DNA of 64,000 nt from Megascapheus bottae (Eukaryota > Chordata > Mammalia > Rodentia > Geomyidae), in contig JANJXV010001737.1 of NCBI GenBank assembly GCA_024803745.1, positions 18,086 through 82,085 on the forward strand, given 5' to 3'. Shown here piece by piece: positions 56,091 to 64,000 of this stretch. Under the pieces are notes generated by a model, which did not search any database, had not been told where the DNA came from, and saw only the letters and a program-made list of their open reading frames with translations. A program made the translations under genes and the position numbers. Each line of letters opens with the position of its first letter. Within the stretch, counting starts at the first letter, position 1.

Positions 56091-56637
56091 TAAAAACAAA
56101 AACATTTTTTGAAAGACGGCTATACTTTAAAACTGATATTTATTCAGGAAATACAGAAGCACCACATAACCACTTTGACACAATAAAATAAGTGAGAATA
56201 ATGTGTATTCTGTAAGCCTGAGCATGTAGGTCTTAATGACAGCTGTACAGTGAAATACTTATGAGCAGAAAAACCTATCTGTGAAGCAGTCGACAAGCTA
56301 AATGTCTCCATGAGTATCACTATATTTGGTAATTGTCTGCAAATGCCAGGGTGAACAGCCTGTCTTTCACAAAATTGATCAAAGCTGGTGATAGGTCACC
56401 TAAACTCTTGAAGTCTAGGGTGTGGCTATGTCTGTCAGTATGGAGTCCATCACAGCAGAGGAAATTCTGTTCCAGGTCCCATGAGAAAGGTCAGTTGCTG
56501 GTCAATGCTTGACGCTAATTCCATAGTACTCACCACACAAAAGGAAAATTTCTTGACCTGATCCACTCAGATTCCTACACCCATTTCCTCTGTAAACACC
56601 AGACACACCCAACACCATTCAAATAATAATGGCAACA
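56091..56637. other. Unique AT-rich stretch
   Basis: The start of the AT-richer right end of the window. No gene is recognised. Confidence 0.4.
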
Positions 56638-56816
56638 GTCTAGTGGCAGAGTGCTTGCCTAGCATGCATGAAGACCAGGGTTCAATTCCTTGGTACCACA
56701 TACATAGAAAAATGCTGGAAGTGGTGCTGAGGCTCAAGTGGTAGAGTGCTGAGCCTTGAGAAAGTCCAAGGACAGTGCCCAGGCCCTGAGGTCAAGCCCA
56801 TGACTGGCAAAAAAAG
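56638..56816 (+). mobile_element. Family A SINE, slightly 5'-truncated
   Basis: It starts inside the A box (GTCTAGTGGCAGAGTGCTTG), then GGTTCAATTCC and the second module through GACTGGCAAAAAA. Confidence 0.9.
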
Positions 56817-57024
56817 AACTACACAACTACTATATGCACAATGATAATATATGCAGATCAAGTTCCAGGGGTCAGGAAGAATATATAATATCTAGGCAGG
56901 CAGCCACAGATGGTGACTGAAAAGAAGAAGGTTTTTGAGGTGATATCAATAGACAAAGAGGGCTCTTGGGAAAGCAGTCCCTCATCTGAAAACAAAGTGA
57001 GTACTTAGCAAAAAAGATTAAGCT

Positions 57025-57290
57025 AGGAGCTAGTGACCCACACCTGTAATCCTAGCCACTCAGAAGACTGAGGTCTGAGTATTGTAGTTCAAAGCCAGCC
57101 TGGGCATGAAAGTCTGTAAGACTCTTATCTCCAATTAACCATCAGAAAAGCAGAAGTGGTATAAGTTTTAATGTTAATTTGAAAAGGTATAGCTTTTAAA
57201 ATAAAGGGTATAACCTTTATTTGGTGAAGAGCTCAGGGACAGCGCCCAGGCCCAGAGTTCAAGACCCAAGACTAACCAAAAAAGAAAAGA
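57025..57290 (+). mobile_element. Family B SINE with a foreign hairpin segment in its ID-like half
   Basis: The head and linker are normal (CACACCTGTAATCCTAGCCA ... CTTATCTCCAATTAACCATC). After GCAGAAGTGGT, about 60 bp of AT-rich non-SINE sequence replaces the expected GCTGTGGCTCAAGTGG...GCC part. The SINE then resumes at TGAAGAGCTCAGGGACAGC. The replacement holds two tandem hairpins. Confidence 0.85.
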
Positions 57291-57378
57291 AAAGAAAAAA
57301 TTATTAAGTTCATGAAAAAGTGGTTGTTCAAGCTTATCACAAATATTTCATGACCTGCTAGGTATAGTGGAACTGTAG

Positions 57379-57412
57379 ATTTATTATTATTATTATTATT
57401 ACTATTATTATT
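57379..57412. repeat. (ATT)n microsatellite
   Basis: About 11 TTA units with one ACT interruption. Confidence 0.9.
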
Positions 57413-57999
57413 TTGCTGTATTGTAGCTAGGTTTTTCATACATTAAAAATATTCACTGTGTTCTTAACTAGAAACTTTTCTCTGGTTTGGTATCCTTTCC
57501 AACATAAAAATATGAATCTTTACATCTTCAAAAACCTATTAGACCTTTCTCTACCACTTTTCTTCTGAAATACTTTTCCAATTAACTTTCAATCCATTTT
57601 GTGTCTGATAAGAGATGAAACAGTGCTTCCTAGTTAAGATAGAAACAGCTGATATGTGCATAAGTTAATGCTGTACCGTTCCATTTCTTCTGCTATCGAA
57701 TATAAGGAGTTTTGAGAAAGTGGGGTAAAACCAAATAATATTTTTTTTAATTTGTCTAGATTTTCTATGCAAACTTTCTCAAACATTTTAAATAAATTAA
57801 TATTAGGCTTGAAACTTTTGCACAAAAGTTTTCAGTGATATTGCTTTGCCTATTAGCTCTCTCAAACAGTGTGACTATGTGGAGAATATTCAACCTTCAT
57901 CATATCTGGAAAAGTCAGGGAAGCAAATATAGTTTGAATTATGATTACATGGTTTGATATTGATTCATTGTATTTTAATTAACTTTTTGTGTATGTATG
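57413..57999. other. Unique AT-rich stretch
   Basis: No gene or clear repeat. Confidence 0.4.
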
Positions 58000-58224
58000 C
58001 CAGTATCTGGGCCTTGAACTGATGTCAGGCTGCTATCCACTAGATTTTTCACTTGATGTTAATACTCAGCCACTTGTATAACAGCTCTGCCTTTGATTTC
58101 TTGGTGGCAAATTGGAGATAAGAATTTCCTGGGCTTTCCTGCCCGTGCTAGCTTTGAGCTCCTGTCCTCATATGTGAGCGTCTTGGGTAGCTAGGATTAT
58201 TGGAATGAGCATGTGCCTGGCCAT
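58000..58224 (-). mobile_element. Family B SINE, diverged
   Basis: Plus-strand blocks GGCAAATTGGAGATAAGAAT, TTTCCTGCCCGTGCTAGCTT, TGGGTAGCTAGGATTATTGG and GAGCATGTGCCTGGCC. Confidence 0.75.
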
Positions 58225-60059
58225 ATTTTAGTTAACTGTTGATTATATATAGTACTGTTTTGTGATGGATAATATAGTACATTTTACAAATCAAGTAGTA
58301 ATATAATTTTGAAAGTCATTTTATTTGTGTCTGTCAAAAACAACCAAAGCAGATTAGAATTTATAGATATGGGTAAATGTTTAGATAGAAAAAAACAATA
58401 TCCCTAATGGTCCATGCCTTAAAACTAGTACCACACATTGATGTAATAGTACAGAAATATGAACCAAAAATTTGATCAAAATGATTGAGTTTGACTTATT
58501 GCCTTATTGGGGGCAACAAGTTAACTTCCAGAGTCTCTCATCAAACTTTTGGGAGGCAGTTGTCTTTATTTCAAAGGGTATTGGTGTTAGAAGCTTGTTA
58601 GGATGGTGTAGTAGAGGGTTCCAAAGAATAAACAGAACAAGGAGGAGAAATGCAAGATAATGAGAAAACTGTCAAAACTGTGAGACATTATTGACCTTTT
58701 GGGAAATCATATCCCAACCTACTGTCGTTCCAGGACATGAGCTGTAAACTTTCTTCTTTATGTAAAGTAAATTTGGGTTGTGTTTCTCTTGTTTAAATTA
58801 CTGCATCTTAAATAACATAATGTCCAAATAAGGGAAAAAGTGTTTTTAGGCTGGGCCTAAAAAGAGAAATTCAACATTTCTGAGGCTTTTCAGATTAAAT
58901 TTAGTAAGTATACAATCAATAGTTTTATTCTTAGTGGACAGATTTGAGGGCTTGCCATTGTATTACTTTTAACTTTTTAAAATTTATAACAATATTGTAT
59001 TTTTTCTTTCTAGGGCCAGTATTCCCATCAGAGCAAAGAATGAATTCCATATTCTGTAATAAAGTTTCATTTGTATCTCCAAATCATGGAGAGTACAGTT
59101 TTTAAAACTTATTACTGGGACAAATTACCTTAAGCCTTTTGCTGTCCTAGAGTAGATATTTTCTTTTTAGCATTATCATTTCGGTTGTTGTACTTCAAAG
59201 TTGTTATGTCCTTGAAGCAATGTGCCAGAATGTCAATTTTAAAAATCTTTCTAAAGCCAACAGAGATTTAACTCTTCAAATCATTTCTGAGAGCCTACAT
59301 AATCCCCCTTAAGTCTCCTAGTCTTCCATTTCAAATAGTTCCATCAGCATTTTTAACTTTATATTGATCTGGTAAACTAACTGGAAAAGAAATGGTGTAG
59401 TAATGTGAAGGCTGAGTGAGGCAGAGCGGGTACTCGGTATTAATAGACACTCAGAGCAACATAGGAACTGCTTGAAAACATCAAGATTTAAATGAGTCAA
59501 GTCAATGCTTGTGCATGTTCTTGATCTCTAAGACTGGACACACACATTAGTTTCCCTTTCTTAATTCCAGTCATAGTTTTAACACTTTAAACCCCCATTT
59601 GTGCAGCTATTTTAGAAATACAGGAGAGAGGGTAAGGTGAGATGAGAGTTGATTTGGCTTTAAAGTATATAGAAATGAGGTGATGCCCAGGAGCCTTCAG
59701 AGCCACCATGCCAAGAAATACCAGTGCTTATTATATAGTGAGATTTTGGAAGAGAAGAATAATAATATCCTCCTCTGGTCTTACAGTGTGAGTGTTCACA
59801 GTCCTGTATACTTTATCATATCCTAGTGAATTTTTGTCTTTTACTTTCCAATGTTTTTACTTGGAGAATTATAGGCACATTCTAGATCAAAAAACTCAAT
59901 AGCTATGTGCATATGATCATACAGAAATACGATTTATAGAAATGAACTACAAGAGATGGAGATAAGACTTTGGTTTTTGCTGTTTGCCTTTTGATTTTTG
60001 CCTTTTGTCTTTTTGATGTTTGTCTGTTTTCTCCTTTGCCACCACTTGTGATTTCTGTA
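58225..60059. other. Unique AT-rich stretch
   Basis: No gene is recognised. The part near 58640-58810 (GACATGAGCTGTAAACTTTC, then AGTAAATTTGGG) vaguely resembles the end of an LTR, but too weakly to name. Confidence 0.3.
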
Positions 60060-60622
60060 CCTTTTGTCTGGTATGTATGTTATCTATTTGGGGGAGGGAG
60101 AGGGGCACTGAAATGGTGGGACACAGGGTGAACAAATGTATTGGTGATACTCACTAGATGCTATGTTGAAAATTAACTATAAAAATTGTGGGAGTGGACT
60201 GGGAGTTTGGCGTAGCGGTAGAGTGCTTGACTAGCATACATGAAGACCCGGGTTCGATTCCTTGGTACCATATACTTAAAAGCCAGGAGTGGTGCTGAGG
60301 CTCAAGTGGTAGAGTTCTAGCCTTGAGAAAGTCCAGGGACAGTCCTCAGGCCCTGAGCTTAAGCCCAGGACTGGCAAAAAAATTGTGGGAGAGTTGGTTA
60401 CCTCATATTGTAACGGTATTTTACCTTTTATCTGATATATTGTATATGTTTATTTGGTTATTTGAAATAGGATAGGGAAGGGGGGAAAACAAGATGAGTG
60501 GCGAGGATGGAGGGAGGGAAATGGGGAACAAGACATGAGAAAGGGTATCAATGTATGTGAAGTAATTCACCTTCTATCTGGTGAATATAATGTAACCCTT
60601 CTATTAATTACAAAAATATATT
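60060..60622 (+). mobile_element. L1-like 3' end, longer copy, split by a SINE
   Basis: It shares GTTATTTGAAATAGGATAGG, GGAAGGGGGGAAAAC, AAGGGTATCAATGTATGTGA, CACCTTCTATCTGG and ATGTAACCCTTCTATTAATT with the copies at 20.2 and 62.6 kb, but extends further 5'. A family A SINE sits inside it. The 5' limit is approximate. Confidence 0.7.
60181..60391 (+). mobile_element. Family A SINE inserted in the L1-like element
   Basis: The body is 60195-60377 with AAAAATTGTGGGAG duplications (60181-60194, 60378-60391). The B box GGTTCGATTCC (60251-60261) is intact, and the A-box region reads TTGGCGTAGCGG. Confidence 0.95.
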
Positions 60623-61202
60623 TAAAATGTAAAAAATGTGGGAGAGGAAAGCATTTAAGAAATAGTTACTGAACTGTCGAGTTTAATTAGATCTCTAATT
60701 TATTTAAGTCTCTTTTTAACAGGGTCTGCAACAAAAACTCAACAAAAGTTAATTATAATTACAATTGTAATGGTGAAAGGTTAAGATATAATCTGAGGTA
60801 TATACCCTGCTATTAAGGAACTGGCATTTCTTTTGGGAAAGAAGCTCAGTTCTTCCTTGAACACCTTGAGGTTTTTGAAGAGTAATAGTTCTAGTACAAG
60901 AATGGATCACATAGAGAATATTAGGCATTATGGAGGAACATGGATATGATAAAGCTGTCTAGGTATATTCTGGTACCTATACCTATACATCCTAGGCCTC
61001 CAGCACTTGTTGAAATTGTGATTTCACTCCCATAGCCTATGGACTAAGGGAGTTAAAATTACTTGGGTACTGAATCAACATTTTAAAGTGAAGACTGTCT
61101 AGGAATGTTCATATGTAGATCTGCCTGTAGAAATTGGAGCTAACAAAAGCAGAAATATAATGCTCCACAAATACTGTCGGAAAATGTAAATTTTCTTTTT
61201 TA
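60623..61202. other. Unique AT-rich stretch
   Basis: No gene or clear repeat. Confidence 0.4.
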
Positions 61203-61300
61203 AGGTATTTTTATTGTAATTAATAGAAGGGCTATATTATATTTGCCAGATAGAAGATATATTACTTCACAAACATTACTACCCTTTCTCATGTTTGCAA
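61203..61300 (-). mobile_element. L1-like 3' end, short minus-strand copy
   Basis: The plus strand reads TTTTTATTGTAATTAATAGA, GGGCTATATTATATTTGCCA, GATAGAAGATATATTACTTC and ACCCTTTCTCATGTTTGC, the reverse complement of the terminal ~95 bp of the copies at 20.3, 60.6 and 62.8 kb. Confidence 0.8.
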
Positions 61301-61734
61301 TTGTGATTTTTCTTCTGATATACTTTCTACTCAGGACTTATGTGATCACTGGGAATACGGATTTAAAAATAAATATAGCATTCTCAATTATATTTACATT
61401 TCAAATAATTAACTGTGTATGTATGTAGGTCTCACAAATTTCCTGAGAACTTTTTCAGATTTTCTCAGTGGTATGAGCTTCATTTATTCTGGTAGTTTCT
61501 CGTTCCTGAGAGCTACCTTGAACTATTATGTAGATTTCTGTATGTACTGCAAACTCCAAGTATGGGGTTCTTCTTTCATGGTAGAGATTATTGCCCTACC
61601 CTTATACTCTTCCTTCAAGTCTTAACATGTACATAGTTATCCTCATACTAAGTAGGTATTTTTACTGTTGGTTTCACAGTGAGCTCTACAAAAACAAATT
61701 TCACCTGTATAATAAGATTTCTATTTCTCTTTCT
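61301..61734. other. Unique AT-rich stretch
   Basis: Short open frames only; no gene is recognised. Confidence 0.4.
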
Positions 61735-61825
61735 AGACTAAATCCTATAGGACAAGAATTACTTTTTGCTTTACCTTTATGTAGTCTGTTGTACTCAACA
61801 TGAGAAACCTGCTGAATGAACATAT
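61735..61825 (+). repeat. Possible L2 3'-end fragment
   Basis: CTAGACTAAATCCTATAGGA, CAAGAATTACTTTTTGCTTT and AACCTGCTGAATGAACA weakly follow L2 (CTAGACTGTAAGCTCC ... TGTTGAATGAA). Confidence 0.3.
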
Positions 61826-62027
61826 GTAGAATATACAAGGAATAATAAGTCTTATCAGTGTGATTATCATTAACAAGCTACCTTTTTATTTTCTTGCCAT
61901 ATTTTCACAATGTATTTCAAAGATATTAATAGCCATTCTCTTTTATATATTAATGTGATGTTTGTGAGCAATAATTTTTCTATTGTGTGGTGGGCAATTC
62001 TGGTTCCTAAAATAATAACAAAAATTC

Positions 62028-62153
62028 ATTGAGCAGGAAGTGGTGCTGTGGCTCAAGATGTAGGGTGGTAGCTATGGGCTGAAGAGCTCAGGGCCAATGC
62101 CGAGACCCAGAGTTCAGGTCCCACGACCAAAAACAATAAAACATTATTGAGCA
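62028..62153 (+). mobile_element. Lone ID-like 3' module of family B with target duplication
   Basis: The body, 62036-62145, consists only of the shared 3' module (GGAAGTGGTGCTGTGGCTCA ... AGTTCAGGTCCCACGACC) plus an A-rich tail. ATTGAGCA repeats flank it (62028-62035, 62146-62153). There is no 7SL head. Confidence 0.8.
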
Positions 62154-62555
62154 CCCTACAATGTCCCAGTTGCTGTTGGAGCTGCTTATAGATATCTAAT
62201 GTGCACCATAGCCAACCATGAAAAGATCAATGCTAACTTGGAAAACAGTAATTAAGAATCCGGAATGTCAGTTAATTTAGTATTTCACAGGCTATTGATA
62301 TTAGGACCAGATTAATTATTAATTCTCTATATGGACTGAATCACTAAAAAAATCAAGATCAAAACAAAATCTATTGCTGCTATGTAAAGGAAGTTAGAGG
62401 CAGCGTTAAGAAATAATTCAACAATTTGGTGCTGCAGTTTCCAATACACAAGATGCACTTCTGCTTAGATGTAAATATTATAATAATTAAACAAAAGCCA
62501 TATAATGAATGATTGTTGTCCTTAATCTACTATGTTATCTTTCATCTCCTTTGCT
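62154..62555. other. Unique AT-rich stretch
   Basis: No gene or clear repeat. Confidence 0.4.
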
Positions 62556-62557
62556 GT

Positions 62558-62800
62558 CCCTTGGGTAACTCATATTGTTACAGTATCTCACTTTGTTATC
62601 TGATATATCGAATTTATTTGTATTTGGTTATTTGAAATTTGATAGGCAACGGGTAAAACCAAGACAGGGGGTGGGTGGTGGGTGGGGGAGAGGTTAATGG
62701 GTACCAAGACATGTGAAAGGGTATTAATGTATGTGAATGAATGCACCTTCTATCTGGCAAATATCATGTAACCCTTTTATTAATTACAATAAAAAAAGAA
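62558..62800 (+). mobile_element. L1-like 3' end with G-quadruplex-type tract
   Basis: It is aligned with the 60.4-kb copy from AACTCATATTGTTACAGTAT onward. It carries GTTATTTGAAATTTGATAGG, a G-rich polypurine tract at 62667-62690, CAAGACATGTGAAAGGGTAT and ATTACAATAAAAAAAG as its tail. Confidence 0.85.
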
Positions 62801-63224
62801 AAAAAGAAATACTATAAAACAGTTTGATTGATATTAAATTTTTGCTGAAAATCTTACCTTTTGTTTTACTTAGCCATAAAAATCATCTCACCAGAAATAA
62901 TACAGTTTTATAAACCGTGGCATTCTTTCAATCCAGAGATATTTTAAAATGGTGATCTATGTTCATAATCATGTTTGAAACTTAGTTATAGATTATTTCT
63001 TTTTTGGAAATAGCTCCTATAAATTAGTATTCTACCTCTTATGTGTTTTTTATTAAGATTTTACATATGAATTTTTTTACATTTTTTTTAAATGTTTGAT
63101 AATACAACCTTTTTAAGGTTTACAACTCCCAGCTCACAGACTACAAAGTGTTTTAAATTAGTAAGAAACTGGAGAAAATATCAAAGATGTTCAGCTACAA
63201 CTGCCATGTTTAGAATAGATTATT
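62801..63224. other. Unique AT-rich stretch
   Basis: T-rich, with no gene recognised. Confidence 0.4.
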
Positions 63225-63480
63225 TGTTATGGTTTGTAGGCTTTTCTAACTCTCAAAAGTCTCTCAAAAAAAGGTGAATTTCTTTGAGCTTTTTTCTTCT
63301 CTCTATCATACTTGGTGTTTGTCCTGCTGTCTTTTTAGACATAGCACGAAGCACCTCCCAGATGCAGTCTCTCAATCTCAGACTTCCCAGTCTCCAGAAC
63401 TGTGAGACAAAAAAAAACTTCTACTGATTATGATTGACCCAGTCTGTGGTATAGCGACTGCATCACAAAACAGACTAAAA
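63225..63480 (+). mobile_element. ERVL-MaLR LTR (5' LTR of a provirus relic)
   Basis: It starts TGTTATGGTTTG, a typical MaLR LTR start, and ends with the characteristic CAGTCTCCAGAACTGTGAGA, then GACCCAGTCTGTGGTATAGC and CAGACTAAAAAAG. At about 255 bp it is shorter than the usual 350-500 bp, so an internal part is deleted. Confidence 0.75.
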
Positions 63481-64000
63481 AAGAAAATTGATATTGAAAA
63501 GTGAGACTATCACTATAGCAAATAGTTAAACATGTGGAAGCAGCTTTGAAGCTGGATAAAAACCAGAAGAATTTGGAAGAGCAGGCCAGAAAACCGGTAT
63601 TGTCACTAGCAACATATTGAGGTTTGTGCTGGTGAGGATTGGGAGAAAGAAGGGTGCTGTAGAGAAAGTCTAAATCCTCTAAGAAGAGTGCTTAGGTAAT
63701 TTGACAGAATGCTGATGGAAGTATAGTTAGCCAATCTATGGTGGAAATGGAGAACAATTTCCTGGAAGATGGAGTAAAACCCATCCTCTCTGCAGTCTCT
63801 CTCTGCTTTAGAGCTTTGTGGAAGAAAAATATAAGATAGGTGAACTTACAAAGCCAAATAAGCAGGGTTGCCAAAGGCTTTGTGGTGTCAACCACCACTG
63901 TGTGTCCAATAGAGAACACATGCAGAGAACTGGTATAGAGTTTGGGGTCTAATGTTGCTTTCCTTGTGTGAATTTACGTGGGTCCTGTTGTCCATTTCTT
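63481..64000 (+). mobile_element. MaLR internal region, running off the window
   Basis: Directly after the LTR, AAATTGATATTGAAAAGTGA occupies the primer-binding-site region, followed by ATGTGGAAGCAGCTTTGAAG, CTGGATAAAAACC and AATGCTGATGGAAGTATAG. These phrases are in the order of MaLR internal sequences (THE1/MST/MLT type). MaLR internals are non-autonomous and this copy is decayed, with no intact open frame. The right end lies beyond the window. Confidence 0.75.

Overview
The window is mammalian nuclear DNA with no protein-coding gene that I can recognise. It is a mosaic of interspersed repeats, microsatellites and single-copy non-coding sequence, so it is intergenic or deep intronic. No rRNA, true tRNA, CRISPR array, operon or bacterial feature was seen. 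The open reading frames are short, many lie in repeats, and some start only at GTG or TTG.

The best clue to the organism is the SINE content. Two abundant composite families are present. Family A (about 190 bp) has a tRNA-like head with A and B boxes followed by a second ID-like module. Family B (about 220-270 bp) has a 7SL (B1/Alu-like) head followed by essentially the same ID-like 3' module. Older B1-plus-ID (B1-dID-like) copies are also present. This combination, together with MIR, L2, old L1 and MaLR relics, points to a rodent. I infer the kangaroo rat / pocket mouse / pocket gopher group (Geomyoidea, Castorimorpha), which is known for ID-derived composite SINEs. The species is not proven by the sequence.

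Layout. 1-12 kb: many SINEs, L2/MIR relics, AT-rich tracts, and around 10.5-11.5 kb a minus-strand zone with exon-like segments bounded by good splice signals. 12-20 kb: an LTR-like relic, mostly unique sequence, a homeodomain-site-rich block near 18.95 kb and a long pyrimidine tract at 19.73 kb. 20-34 kb: a clean LINE-type insertion with a perfect target duplication, GT tracts, and a triple-nested SINE at 33.3-33.9 kb. 34-56 kb: mainly unique sequence with SINEs, a 204-bp GT/GA tract inside an old L1, a perfect RFX X-box near 48.9 kb, and a GGAA/GAAA tract. 56-64 kb: visibly more AT-rich, with three copies of the same L1-like 3' end in both orientations and, at the right edge, a MaLR endogenous retrovirus whose LTR and start of internal region run off the window.

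No cooperating gene system is visible. What works together here is retrotransposition: L1-like elements supplying poly(A)-tailed insertions with target-site duplications, and SINEs built from interchangeable modules that use that machinery. The observations most worth checking are the modular SINE evidence (a shared 3' module, a lone module with its own target duplication, a copy with a hairpin insert), the candidate exons at 10.5-11.0 kb, the X-box, and several perfect inverted repeats.
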